The translations under genes and the position numbers were made by a program. Under the pieces are notes generated by a model. The model saw only the letters and a list, made by a program, of their open reading frames with translations. It did no database searches and was not told the DNA's origin. A stretch of DNA of 59,020 nt, from contig NZ_JABBJJ010000034.1 in the NCBI RefSeq assembly GCF_012933655.1, positions 1-59,020 on the forward strand, in the 5' to 3' direction. Shown in pieces: positions 14,393-22,900 of the stretch. The stretch is from Pyxidicoccus fallax (lineage in GTDB: Bacteria; Myxococcota; Myxococcia; Myxococcales; Myxococcaceae). Numbering within the stretch: the first letter of the stretch is position 1; every line of letters starts with the position of its first letter.

Positions 14393-16045
14393 CTAGTAGA
14401 TGACGTAGGCGACCGTGCCGCTGCAGCTCGTGTCGCGGAAGCAGCCGACCCGAATCTGATAGGGCACGTTCTCGCCCAGCGCGTTCACATGGTGGGTGAG
14501 GTGCGAGAGGGAACCGCAGGTGCCGAAGGTGTCGTCGTTCTCGGCCTCCACGATGCCCGTCGAGCGGTGCAGCCGCAGGATGGTGTCGCCGCTGCCGGAG
14601 GCACCCTCCAGGCCACAGGTGCCCATTTCGATGACCTGGCCATACGACAGCCGCACGTCGCGGTTGACGGTGTTGCGCGTGCCGCTGCTGGTGTTGGTGA
14701 GGTTGAAGGAGAACGTGCCCCGGACGAGGTCGGAGTTCCGGGTCACCTTCCAAACCACCGCGCCACCGCAGAGGGTGTCGTGGTGGCAACCGGCGCGGAG
14801 GGTGTAGTCGCCGGCGGCTCCCACCCTGTGCTTGAAGTAACAGTCGTTGCTGGCGACCTGGGTTCCCTGCGCGTCGATGAGGCGTAGCAAGGTGTCACCG
14901 GTGGCACTGGCGCCCGCCAGGTTGCAGGTGCCCACTTCCACCACGTCACCCGCGGAGAGCGAGAGGACCCTGTCCGTCGTGTGCTGCTGGGCATCGTTCG
15001 TATTGCCCGTGAAGTAGATGAACGAGGTCGCCGGACGGGGCGGAGGCGGCGGCATGCCGGCGCACAGCCGTGGGCTCGCGTTGTTCGTCGCGGCGCACAG
15101 GGCGCGGATGGCGGGGTAGACGTAGGTGCTCTGCTCGCCGATGCAGCCCGTCTCGGGACACCGGTTCACCACGTTGCAGGTGCCGTTGGCGACATAGTCC
15201 GCCTCACCGCGCACGACGATGCTCGCCACCGTGTAGTTGTTCGTCTCGTACACGGCCGAGCCCGAGTTGCCGGCGAAGGTATCCGTGGTGGACACCAGGA
15301 AGTCCAGGGTGTCCGCGCGCGAATCACGCACCGTGCCGCCGGAGTCGATCTTGAACGGGATACCGCTGCCGCTGCCAATGACGGCCACGTTCTGCCCGAC
15401 CGCCAGCGCGGTGTTGCCCGTGCGCACCGGCGCCGGGGTGAAGCGCGGCGTGGCCGGCCGGTCCAGACGCAGGATGGAGTAGTCCAGGGTCCGCCCGTTC
15501 GTGTTACCCAGCTCATGCGCCACGATGGCGGTGCAGCGGAAGATGTCCTGCGTGGTGACCTGCTGGAGCGCTCCCTCCGCGGTCCGGTAGAAGTTGAAGA
15601 CGAAGTACGTGTTGGCGCACTCCTCGGCGCCCAGGACACAGTGGGCCGCGGTGAGCACCAGGTCGTCGTCGATGAGCGTGCCGGAGCAGAAGGCCGCTCG
15701 CGGGTCATTCCGGAAGCGCTCGGTGGTGCAGAGGTTGCGTCCTTCGCCCAGCGTCTGGCCGGTGAAGACGACGTTGTTCGGGTCCGTCGTGTCGAAGAGC
15801 CGCTGGTGCATCAGCGCCACGGTGGATTGTCGCGCCCGAGCACGCAGCGTGGCGTTCGGGTGGGCATGGACGTCCATGCGGTCGTCCGTGCCGTAGACGG
15901 CCTCGCTCTCCTGGTCTGCGAGCGCGTCTGGCTTCGTGTCCGGCTCCGTCGACGGGCCGCAGCCCACCGCGAGCGTGAGGATACCCATACACATCAATGC
16001 ACCCGCGAGGGGACGCACCTGGAGCCCGAGCTTGAGATGCTTCAT
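14393..16045 (-). CDS. Trypsin-like serine protease lipoprotein with two PPC-like repeats
   Basis: A 550-residue exported S1-type protease. The signal ends LTLAVGC (Cys29). The catalytic triad is visible: His135 in LVLTAAHCV, Asp188 in RTLDYSILRL and Ser261 in FAGNSGSAV. GNSGS in place of GDSGG is typical of the V8/glutamyl-endopeptidase-like branch. After a proline-rich linker (PPPPPRP), two repeats of about 100 residues follow, each containing 'LSAGDVVEVGTCNL' or 'LSYGQVIEMGTCGL', 'GDT(L/I)LRL' and a Cys pair, resembling pre-peptidase C-terminal or lectin-like beta domains. ATG 16045 follows AGGAAGG. Probably a secreted or surface predatory or scavenging protease (inference). Confidence 0.9.
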   Translation of the reverse strand: MKHLKLGLQVRPLAGALMCMGILTLAVGCGPSTEPDTKPDALADQESEAVYGTDDRMDVHAHPNATLRARARQSTVALMHQRLFDTTDPNNVVFTGQTLGEGRNLCTTERFRNDPRAAFCSGTLIDDDLVLTAAHCVLGAEECANTYFVFNFYRTAEGALQQVTTQDIFRCTAIVAHELGNTNGRTLDYSILRLDRPATPRFTPAPVRTGNTALAVGQNVAVIGSGSGIPFKIDSGGTVRDSRADTLDFLVSTTDTFAGNSGSAVYETNNYTVASIVVRGEADYVANGTCNVVNRCPETGCIGEQSTYVYPAIRALCAATNNASPRLCAGMPPPPPRPATSFIYFTGNTNDAQQHTTDRVLSLSAGDVVEVGTCNLAGASATGDTLLRLIDAQGTQVASNDCYFKHRVGAAGDYTLRAGCHHDTLCGGAVVWKVTRNSDLVRGTFSFNLTNTSSGTRNTVNRDVRLSYGQVIEMGTCGLEGASGSGDTILRLHRSTGIVEAENDDTFGTCGSLSHLTHHVNALGENVPYQIRVGCFRDTSCSGTVAYVIY

Positions 16046-16104
16046 GGGGGGATTCCTTCCTGCTTCTTGAGGGGGAAAGACGCCCGCATGATTTCGGCAA
16101 TTGA

Positions 16105-16127
16105 GTGGCTAATGCCACGTAATTATG
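16105..16127 (-). promoter_or_regulatory. AT-rich promoter with palindrome upstream of the trypsin-like gene
   Basis: In an unusually AT-rich patch, the minus strand carries CATAAT (16127-16122), a good -10 match. Immediately downstream is the 14-bp palindrome GTGGC-TAAT-GCCAC (16105-16118), where transcription would start. A repressor bound there would block the promoter. No convincing -35 is seen. Confidence 0.4.
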
Positions 16128-16284
16128 CACAACAATAATTAATCCAACCGAGGCTTGGGTGATTGAAGTTTCCGCCTGGTCTGTAGAGACCATTGTTTGG
16201 CCCTCGGTCCTGTCCAATGACTTGCGCGCGTACGGGGGTGACCGCGCCGCCGCGCCCGTTCAACCGGGTTGCGCCGTGGGACGG

Positions 16285-17064
16285 CTACTCCCGCCAGGGA
16301 AGCTCGAGGGTGCGCTTCTCCTCGCCGTCCGGGCCACCCAGGACGTCGGTGGAGACCTCGATGCGCTCCGGCGAGGGGAAGGTGACGGCGTCCGGGTAGA
16401 CGTAGCCGTAGGGCACCCAGTACACGTCTTCCTCGGACAGCCCGCTGCGGTGCACGAGCGCGGGCGTGCCGCCCGTGAGGGGCACCTTCAACACGTCCCC
16501 GCGCCGGTTGCGGCAGAGAATCCACCGGCCCCCTGGGGACAGCGCTGGCGAAAAGCAGTCCTTCACCCAGGACGCGGCCTCTCCGGTCCGGAGGTCGACC
16601 CGGTAGAGCTCGACGCGCCGGTCCCCCGTGCCGCTTCCCCACCCTACCCAGTCGGTGATGACGTGGTCGAGCGAGGGCGTCAGCACCAGGGTGCCGCCCG
16701 TGAGCGAGCCGTCCCCGACCGAGTCGGGGAGCTGGGTGACGGGCCGGCCGGGGCGGTAGACGAACACCTGCACGGCGCAGGAGTCCCCTCCGCACCCTGT
16801 CTTGAGCTGGACGAGGGCGGCCTTGCCTCCCGCCACCGGCGTGAACGTGCAGTTCTCCATCGGCCCGGTCCACCCCACCAGCGCCGCGCAGTCCTCTGCC
16901 GACAGGGTTGAGTCACTGCCCTTCAGCGCTTTCTCCACCTGCTGCTGGAGCTCGGCCGGCAGCGGTTTCGCGGCACTGTCCCGCGCGGAAGGGGTCGCAC
17001 ACCTCACCGGCGAGAGCAGCAGGAGGAAGACCGGAAGGCCCAGGCGGGAAATCGACGAGCGCAT
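16285..17064 (-). CDS. Exported hypothetical protein, lipoprotein-like
   Basis: A 259-residue protein with a hydrophobic N-terminal signal (LGLPVFLLLLSPVRC), which may be lipidated at Cys22. The mature region opens with a short helix (LPAELQQQVEKAL) and is then strand-rich, with segments such as VGWGSGTGDRRVELYRVDLRTGEAAS and SPALSPGGRWILCRNRRGDVLKVPLTGG. These resemble blades of TolB/WD40-like propellers, but there are too few for a full propeller. Family not recognised. Divergent from the reductase gene, 95 bases away. Confidence 0.6.
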   Translation of the reverse strand: MRSSISRLGLPVFLLLLSPVRCATPSARDSAAKPLPAELQQQVEKALKGSDSTLSAEDCAALVGWTGPMENCTFTPVAGGKAALVQLKTGCGGDSCAVQVFVYRPGRPVTQLPDSVGDGSLTGGTLVLTPSLDHVITDWVGWGSGTGDRRVELYRVDLRTGEAASWVKDCFSPALSPGGRWILCRNRRGDVLKVPLTGGTPALVHRSGLSEEDVYWVPYGYVYPDAVTFPSPERIEVSTDVLGGPDGEEKRTLELPWRE

Positions 17065-17159
17065 GGGGAAGAATCCTACGAGGCACCGTTGAGCAGATGC
17101 CAGCGTGCCCCATCCGCCAGGCCGTGACCCGGCTGGCTCGAAACGACAGGAGACGGAAG

Positions 17160-18041
17160 ATGCCCCCCAGCAGGTCTGTGAAACTCGCGGTGATTGGATG
17201 TGGCCTCATGGGCAGCGCACTGGCGCGAGCCTTCGCGGCGGCGGGTCATGACGTCGCGGTCTGGAACAGGACTCCCGCCCGAGCCCGGGCCGTGGGCGGT
17301 GGCACCGTCGCGATGGAGAACCTGGTCGAAGCCGTGTCGGGACGGGAGCTGGTCGTCGTCTCCCTGACCAACTACGCCGCCTCCTTCGAGGTGCTCGCCG
17401 CGAAGGGCGTCGCCTCGGCGCTGGCTGGAAAGACGCTCGTGCAGCTCACCAGCGGCACACCCGCGGATGCCCGCTCGGGACTGGAGTGGGCGCGGGCGAA
17501 CGGCGTGGACTACCTCGACGCCGCCATCCTCGCCTTTCCCGGCTTCGTCGCCACCGATTACGCGACGGTCTACTACGCCGGCTCGCGCGCCGTCTTCGAC
17601 CGGCACCTCGAAACCCTCCAGGCCATCGCGAAGAACTCCGTCTACGTCGACGAGAAGATCGGCGCCGCCGCGACGCTCGACTGCGCGATTCTCGAGGCCT
17701 TCTACGGAGGCTCCCTGGCCTTCCTCCATGCCGCGGCCATGTGCAAGGCCGAGGGGCTGGACCCGAAGACCTTCTTCGCCCAGAAGAACTCCTTCCTCGG
17801 GTTGATCTCCGTCACCGCCGATGCCGCGCAGGGAATGATCGAGAACAACGACTTCTCTGGCGACCAGTGCAGCCTCAATATCCACGTCGCGGCAATCGAG
17901 CACATCGTCCGGCTGAGCAAGGACGCCCGCATCAGCGCGCGCTTCCCCCAGGAGCTGCTCGAGAACTACAAGCGGGCGGTCAGCGCGGGACTGGGTGACA
18001 AGGAGCTGCCGGCCGTCTTCCAGACCCTGACGCGGGAGTAG
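17160..18041 (+). CDS. NADP-dependent imine reductase/beta-hydroxyacid dehydrogenase-like protein
   Basis: A 293-residue cytoplasmic oxidoreductase. The N-terminal Rossmann fold reads VIGCGLMGSALARAFAAAGHDVAVWNRTPARA, where WNRT after the second strand is usual for NADP-binding members. Length and C-terminal all-helical domain (AAATLDCAILEAFYGGSLAFLHAAAMCKAEGL) match the imine reductase/reductive aminase branch of the 6-phosphogluconate-dehydrogenase superfamily. In that branch the catalytic lysine of classic beta-hydroxyacid dehydrogenases is replaced. ATG 17160 follows AGGAG. It ends 10 bases from the convergent dehalogenase gene. Natural substrate unknown. Confidence 0.8.
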   Translation: MPPSRSVKLAVIGCGLMGSALARAFAAAGHDVAVWNRTPARARAVGGGTVAMENLVEAVSGRELVVVSLTNYAASFEVLAAKGVASALAGKTLVQLTSGTPADARSGLEWARANGVDYLDAAILAFPGFVATDYATVYYAGSRAVFDRHLETLQAIAKNSVYVDEKIGAAATLDCAILEAFYGGSLAFLHAAAMCKAEGLDPKTFFAQKNSFLGLISVTADAAQGMIENNDFSGDQCSLNIHVAAIEHIVRLSKDARISARFPQELLENYKRAVSAGLGDKELPAVFQTLTRE

Positions 18042-18051
18042 CGGCCACCGC

Positions 18052-18999
18052 TCACCGCGCCTGCCGGTCCAGCCAGCGCTCGATGGCGCGCGCGATTTCC
18101 TCGGGCGCGTCCTCGGGCGCATGGTGTCCCGCACGGCCGAGCGGGACGATTTCGAGCGCGCGCAGTGTGCTCCGCGCCCACTCGACAATCCCCGGCGCGC
18201 TGAGGCCCGTGTCCCCGAACGTCAGCAGGAGCGCCGGCTTCGCCTGAGGACTGGCGAGCCACGCGTCGTAGTCCTCGATGACCGCGGCGACCTCCGCGGG
18301 CTCGCCACCAATCGGAATCTCACGAGGCCATTGCAGCAGCGGACGTCGTGACGCCGCATCGGGATACGGGGCGTAGTACACGCCGCGGTCGCTCTCCGAG
18401 AGGCCTCGCTGGACGCCGTTCGCGAGCGACCGCGCAAGGAACTCGTTCTGTTCCAGCACCAGCTTCTCCCCCACCCCCGGCGTGCGCAGGGCGCGGAAGA
18501 ACTGTTCGCCCTGGGGCGGCCAGTCGCTCCACTGCATCGGTCGAAGGAAGGTCTCGAACACGACCACGCCGCGCACGCGGTCCGGGTGCCGCCGTGCCCA
18601 ATCCAGGGCGAGGACTCCACCCCAGTCGTAGCCGACGACCACGACCTCGCGGAGGTCGAGCGCGGAGAACCACGCGTCCAGGTACCGCGCGTGGTCCGCG
18701 AATCGATAGGCGATGTCGGGCTTGCCCGAGCTCCCCATCCCGATGAGGTCGGGCGCGAGGCACCGGTTCCGCCCGGAGAGCCGCGGAATCACCTCGCGCC
18801 AGACGTGCGAGGACGTGGGGTTGCCGTGCAGGAAGACGATGGGAGCGCCCGTTCCGGCCTCCCGGTAGGACATGAACGAGTCGAGGACAGGGACCTGACG
18901 TGACGTGGACATGGGGGTGCTCCGGGGAAGCGGTTGCGTGGGGGCATGACATGCGACGAGCGCGCTCGCGACGAGCCAGCGGAGCCATCTGTTGTGCAT
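18052..18999 (-). CDS. Haloalkane-dehalogenase-like alpha/beta-hydrolase, probable lipoprotein
   Basis: A 315-residue hydrolase resembling haloalkane dehalogenases, which cleave carbon-halogen bonds with water. The key segments are FLHGNPTSSHVWREVIP (Asn60 and oxyanion loop), VVVGYDWGGVLALDWA with nucleophile Asp125, and GHHAPEDAPEEIA with the catalytic His292/293 region. The Asp nucleophile followed by Trp separates it from Ser esterases, though epoxide hydrolases also use Asp. The ATG at 18999 gives a signal ending VAC, so export and lipidation are likely; ATG 18912 (GGAG upstream) would give a cytoplasmic enzyme. Divergent from a LysR regulator, which may control it. Confidence 0.75.
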   Translation of the reverse strand: MHNRWLRWLVASALVACHAPTQPLPRSTPMSTSRQVPVLDSFMSYREAGTGAPIVFLHGNPTSSHVWREVIPRLSGRNRCLAPDLIGMGSSGKPDIAYRFADHARYLDAWFSALDLREVVVVGYDWGGVLALDWARRHPDRVRGVVVFETFLRPMQWSDWPPQGEQFFRALRTPGVGEKLVLEQNEFLARSLANGVQRGLSESDRGVYYAPYPDAASRRPLLQWPREIPIGGEPAEVAAVIEDYDAWLASPQAKPALLLTFGDTGLSAPGIVEWARSTLRALEIVPLGRAGHHAPEDAPEEIARAIERWLDRQAR

Positions 19000-19044
19000 G
19001 TCCGCATCATGCGGAGGCCAAATCCTCCCCGGTAGTGATGGTTC

Positions 19045-19061
19045 GTGAGGTATGACCTCAC
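19045..19061. promoter_or_regulatory. Perfect palindrome spanning the lysR start codon
   Basis: GTGAGGT-ATG-ACCTCAC: 7-bp arms separated by three bases that are the ATG of the LysR gene itself. It lies in the 52-base gap to the divergent dehalogenase gene, so a regulator bound here could control both. It is compatible with LysR autoregulation. Confidence 0.5.
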
Positions 19062-19978
19062 GTTCCGTGAGCACTCCCATCGCGTCCCTCGACCTCAATC
19101 TCCTGCTGATGCTCCACACCGTCCTCTCCGAGGGCAGCGTGGCGCGCGCGGCCGAGCGGCTCCACGTCACGCCGTCCGCCATCAGCAATGGCCTGGCGCG
19201 CCTGCGCTCCGCGCTCGGGGACCCACTCGTGACACGCAAGGGGCGCGGCATCGTTCCCACGCCGCGGGCGCATGCGCTCGCCCCCGCCATCGCACGCGGC
19301 CTGCGCGAGTTCGAGTCCGCGCTCCATGCGGCCCCCTTCGAGCCGGCATCCTGCACGCGGACCTTCACCCTCGCCGTCGCCGATGCGGGACAGGTCACCT
19401 GGGTGCCGAGGATCGCCGCCGCGATGGCCACGGAGATGCCGAACGCGGGCCTCTCGGTGGTGGGGATTGCCTCGCTCGTCGCGCTCGGCGACCTGACCTC
19501 GTCCCAGGTCGACTTGCACATCGGCCTCGCTGGCCGAGGCGCGGGGCTCCACATCGAGCCGCTGATGAACGAGCGGACCGTGCTCGTGGCGCGCGACGGT
19601 CACCCGGCGCTCGACAAGCGGCTGTCGGTGCGGGCGCTCGGAGCGCTCCGGCACGTCGGCGTGGAGATGGTGCCGGGCAAGGGGTTCAGGGACCTCGTCG
19701 GTGCGGCCTACGCCCGGGCGGGCGTGCGCCGCGAGGTCGCGATGAGGGTCCCCTCGTTCATGACCGCGGCGGCTGTCGTGGCCGAGACGGACTTCGTCGC
19801 GACGCTGCCGGAGTCACTCGTCGCGGCGCAGGGCACGCGCCTGGGCGTGAAAGCCGTCGATGCGCCCGTCCCCGCGCACACCGTCAAGATGTCGCTGTGC
19901 TGGCACGAGCGCACCCATGCGGACCCCGCGGCTCGGGGCTTTCGAGCGCTCGTCCGGCGCGCGGTCCTTGCGTTGTAG
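19052..19978 (+). CDS. LysR-family transcriptional regulator
   Basis: A 308-residue regulator. The N-terminal winged helix-turn-helix reads LDLNLLLMLHTVLSEGSVARAAERLHVTPSAISNGLARLRSALGDPLVTR, the canonical LysR signature. The remainder is a periplasmic-binding-like effector domain (DLHIGLAGRGAGL, then a hinge). An in-frame GTG at 19067 could be the real start, placing the palindrome fully upstream. Members usually bind near their own promoter and control a divergent gene, here the haloalkane-dehalogenase-like gene. The effector is unknown; stop codon is 9 bases from the convergent HExxH gene. Confidence 0.92.
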   Translation: MTSRSVSTPIASLDLNLLLMLHTVLSEGSVARAAERLHVTPSAISNGLARLRSALGDPLVTRKGRGIVPTPRAHALAPAIARGLREFESALHAAPFEPASCTRTFTLAVADAGQVTWVPRIAAAMATEMPNAGLSVVGIASLVALGDLTSSQVDLHIGLAGRGAGLHIEPLMNERTVLVARDGHPALDKRLSVRALGALRHVGVEMVPGKGFRDLVGAAYARAGVRREVAMRVPSFMTAAAVVAETDFVATLPESLVAAQGTRLGVKAVDAPVPAHTVKMSLCWHERTHADPAARGFRALVRRAVLAL

Positions 19979-19986
19979 CGCTCGCG

Positions 19987-21069
19987 TCAATCCTGGGTCT
20001 TGTTACCGGGCGGGGGCGGGTCGACGTACGTCTCCAGGGCCAGCGTGTCCATCTGCTCCTCGATCCACGCGGCCTTCTCCTCGACGGTATCTCCCTCGGG
20101 TGGGTACCGCTGGCCGGTGGGCGTGTTCTCCCACTGCTCCACGAGCTCCGCGTCCGAGATGGGATTGTCGCCCTCGCGGTTGGCCCTGAGTCCAATCGCC
20201 AGCTCCCGGTCGGAGATGCGCTCGATGGCGGCGGCTTCCTCCTGGGGCGACTCCGGAGGAAGTCCCTCCCGCTCGCGCGCCATCCTGCGAGTGACGTAGG
20301 CGGTCACCACGTGCTCGATGGCCACGGGGTTCTCCCAGCCGTCCGTCTGCCGGGCGATCTCCGCGCCTGCCTCGGGCGGAAGCCCCAGCGCCTCGAAGGC
20401 TTCCCTCGCCTCCGCCTCCCGGGTGGACTGGGGGACGTCCGGGCCGAGCCCATCCCCGATGAGGGCGTGCACATACTCGTGGACGAGGATGTCCACGTCG
20501 TTCGTGTCCGACGGGTCGTCGATGGAGCTCACGGGGACGTAGACCTTGCCGTCATCGTGAACTCCGATGGAGCCCGGGTAGCGCTGACTGTACTCCGCGT
20601 CGGGGAGGACCACGACCTCCACGCCGGCCTCGCGCGCGGCGTCGATGATCTTGTTCCCCGTCGGGGTCTCCTGCGCCTCCTGCTGGATATAGCGAAGGAA
20701 GTCCTCAGCGGCGGCCGGCACGAGTGGCGCCAGCCTGCGCTCGTGCGCTTCCTTCGCGAGGTTGTACTCCCGCGGATCCGTGAAGTCCTCTGGCCGCGGC
20801 GCCTGCTGTTGGACCCGCTGGTAGCGAAGGATGTCCAGCGTCGGCGGGTACTTTGGAAACGACGGGCGGACATTGTTGCCGCCGCCGAGGTTCACGCCCT
20901 TCGGCTTCGACGGCGACGCCTCGAAGAGGTCCAGCGACCTCGCGACAATCGAAGCCGGCGGCTTCGCCGGGGCGCGCGGCTGGGTGGACGTCGGCGCGAA
21001 CGGCGCCGGCCCGGAGGTGCGGGGCGGCGTGGGGCGGAACAGCGTCCGGAGCTTGAGGAGGTCGGCCAT
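19987..21069 (-). CDS. Putative HExxH metallopeptidase with proline-rich N terminus
   Basis: A 360-residue protein without signal peptide. Residues about 10-75 are proline/serine/alanine-rich and probably disordered. A zinc-binding motif occurs in NDVDILVHEYVHALIGDGLG (HEYVH, about residue 200), preceded by strands KVYVPVSSIDD. This context resembles M91-like effector proteases, where HExxH follows a short strand and Asp-rich loop, but the match is only by eye. Later helices contain RMAREREGLPPESPQEEAAAIERISDRELAIGL. ATG 21069 (MADLLKLR) is chosen over the GTG-like extension. Possible secreted effector or toxin; function otherwise unknown. Confidence 0.6.
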   Translation of the reverse strand: MADLLKLRTLFRPTPPRTSGPAPFAPTSTQPRAPAKPPASIVARSLDLFEASPSKPKGVNLGGGNNVRPSFPKYPPTLDILRYQRVQQQAPRPEDFTDPREYNLAKEAHERRLAPLVPAAAEDFLRYIQQEAQETPTGNKIIDAAREAGVEVVVLPDAEYSQRYPGSIGVHDDGKVYVPVSSIDDPSDTNDVDILVHEYVHALIGDGLGPDVPQSTREAEAREAFEALGLPPEAGAEIARQTDGWENPVAIEHVVTAYVTRRMAREREGLPPESPQEEAAAIERISDRELAIGLRANREGDNPISDAELVEQWENTPTGQRYPPEGDTVEEKAAWIEEQMDTLALETYVDPPPPGNKTQD

Positions 21070-21180
21070 GTCTCCGCTACGCACGGGCGCAGCGGGCGGT
21101 TACATGTCCGGTTTTCGGAGCCATCCGCCACGCCGGAACCCTCCCCCGGCGTGGCGTTCTCCTTCATGGCGCGCCGCGTC

Positions 21181-22752
21181 TCACTTCAACGGCAGGGACA
21201 CGTACGACGGGCTGCTCGTCGACGAGGAGAACTGCAGCGTGGAGAAGGCCGGAGCCTTGTCCGCGTAGAGCGGGTCGACGGTATCGATGACGAGCGAGAG
21301 GCGATGGCCGCTGGGAACGTCATAGGCCGTCGCCGGGAAGTCCACGTCCACGAGGTAGGGCCGGCCGGCGACCGCGTCCCGGAGCGTGACGGCGACGTGC
21401 GTGACGAGGCTCCCCGTCCCGCCCCAGTCCGTGTCGTAGAGGTAGGCGATGACCGTCGTCGCCCCGGAGCTGCCGGGGGTGACGGTCAGGCGCAGGCGCG
21501 CGGCTCCGCGCACGCGCTGCGGGCTCGTCAGCCAGTCCGAGTGCCAGACGCCCGCGTTGTCCCGGTCCACCGCCGGAAGCCACGCCTGGGCCGGCTCGCC
21601 GGTGATGGCCTCCGCGCCGTTCGTCAACAGCACCACGCCACCGTTGGCGACGGTGTCATCGCCCGCGAGGATGGTCGCGCTCCAGGCCGGCTGCGCACCC
21701 GGCGCGAGGTCGCCCTCGTTGCTCCACCAGTGCACGTCGCTCAGGTTGAAGCGCGCGGTGCTCGTCGAGACGGCGCTCCACGACGGGTACGACTCATAGG
21801 TGCTCTGGCCCCGCAGCTGGAGCTGGACGGGGTTCTCCGTGGCGATGCCCGTGTTGATGCCCCGCAGGTACTGGTCGAACCAGCGGCGCGTGCTCGTCCA
21901 GGCGTCATTGGGCAGGCCGAGGATGCCGGTCAGCTCGGGGATGGCGTGGTCACCCGGGCGCAGCTCCAGCCGCTTCGGTCCCGACAGCCGGGTGAAGAAG
22001 TCCGTGAGCTGGTTCGGCGCGAAGAAGCTGTCGCCGTACGCGTTGGCCATGAGGATGGCGGGACGGCTCGCGTTGATGCGGTCCAGGTACGTCGCCGCGC
22101 CGCGCGCCTGGGAGTAGGCGATGACGTCGGGCACGTTCTGGTTGGCGAAGAAGTTGGAGAGGGCCTGCCGCAGCTCCGGCGAGGGCGTCCCGGTCAGCTC
22201 CGCCGCCAGCGCCAGCAGTCCGGCGCTCTGAAGATGGCGCGTCTGGTTCGAGTACAGCGAGTACGTGAGGTCCGTCCAGCCGCTCATCGCGGCCACGGCG
22301 CGGATGCGCGAATCGAAGGCCGCGCCAATCAACGAGATGCCCGCGCCGTAGGAGATGCCCGCGGCGCCGATGCGGGTCGGCTCCGTCGGGGTGTTGGCGA
22401 GCGTCCAGTTGATGACCTCGGACAGGTCACCGATGTCCTTGGGCCCCGCCGTGTCGATGCCGCCACCCGACGTGTAGAAGCCTCGCGGGGTGTACGAGAC
22501 CACCACGTACCCGGCATCGGCGAACTTCTGCGCCTGCACGATGTACTCGATGTTGGGCAGCCCCCAGCTGGTGATGAAGATGATGGCCGGGTACCGGCCC
22601 GGCGCATCCGGCGTGAAGACGAGGCCGTCGAGCGCCACCGCGTCACGCATGGCGAACTTGAGGGCTCGCAGCGACGAGGCCGCGGATGCGGGGGTGGTGA
22701 TGAAGCACAGCGACAGAGCCAGGGTTACGGCGACGGCACGCAGCCAGGACAT
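21181..22752 (-). CDS. CocE/NonD-family (X-Pro dipeptidyl-peptidase-like) hydrolase, exported
   Basis: A 523-residue protein with Sec signal (LALSLCFITTPASA). The catalytic alpha/beta-hydrolase half shows YPAIIFITSWGLPN, YVVVSYTPRGFYTSGGG and the nucleophile elbow GISYGAG (Ser in G-x-S-x-G), with a later Asp (ANAYGDSFF) and His (RPGDHAI). The C-terminal half from about residue 300 is the jelly-roll 'PepX_C' beta domain (RLRLTVTPGSSGATTVIAYLYD, SGHRLSLVIDTVDPLY). Family members hydrolyse acyl, amide or X-Pro bonds. ATG 22752 follows AGGAGG. Signal and size suggest a secreted scavenging enzyme. Confidence 0.85.
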   Translation of the reverse strand: MSWLRAVAVTLALSLCFITTPASAASSLRALKFAMRDAVALDGLVFTPDAPGRYPAIIFITSWGLPNIEYIVQAQKFADAGYVVVSYTPRGFYTSGGGIDTAGPKDIGDLSEVINWTLANTPTEPTRIGAAGISYGAGISLIGAAFDSRIRAVAAMSGWTDLTYSLYSNQTRHLQSAGLLALAAELTGTPSPELRQALSNFFANQNVPDVIAYSQARGAATYLDRINASRPAILMANAYGDSFFAPNQLTDFFTRLSGPKRLELRPGDHAIPELTGILGLPNDAWTSTRRWFDQYLRGINTGIATENPVQLQLRGQSTYESYPSWSAVSTSTARFNLSDVHWWSNEGDLAPGAQPAWSATILAGDDTVANGGVVLLTNGAEAITGEPAQAWLPAVDRDNAGVWHSDWLTSPQRVRGAARLRLTVTPGSSGATTVIAYLYDTDWGGTGSLVTHVAVTLRDAVAGRPYLVDVDFPATAYDVPSGHRLSLVIDTVDPLYADKAPAFSTLQFSSSTSSPSYVSLPLK

Positions 22753-22900
22753 GCACTCCTCCTGTAGGGGGGATGGAGAGATGACGCGGCAGGCTATCGA
22801 CGGGTGTCGCACCTTGCCCCCTCCCAAAGGAGGGGCCGTGGAAGGGCGAAGCCTGGGGGAGCGTGGAGCGACCACGCCCCCGCCATCCGGCAGTGACGTG

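Noticed and set aside
19045..22767. Very long plus-strand open frame (over 1,200 codons)
   Set aside because: It is the antisense/alternate-frame shadow of LysR, the HExxH and CocE genes: no motifs, Arg/Gly/Ala-dominated composition, and conserved genes occupy the other frames.
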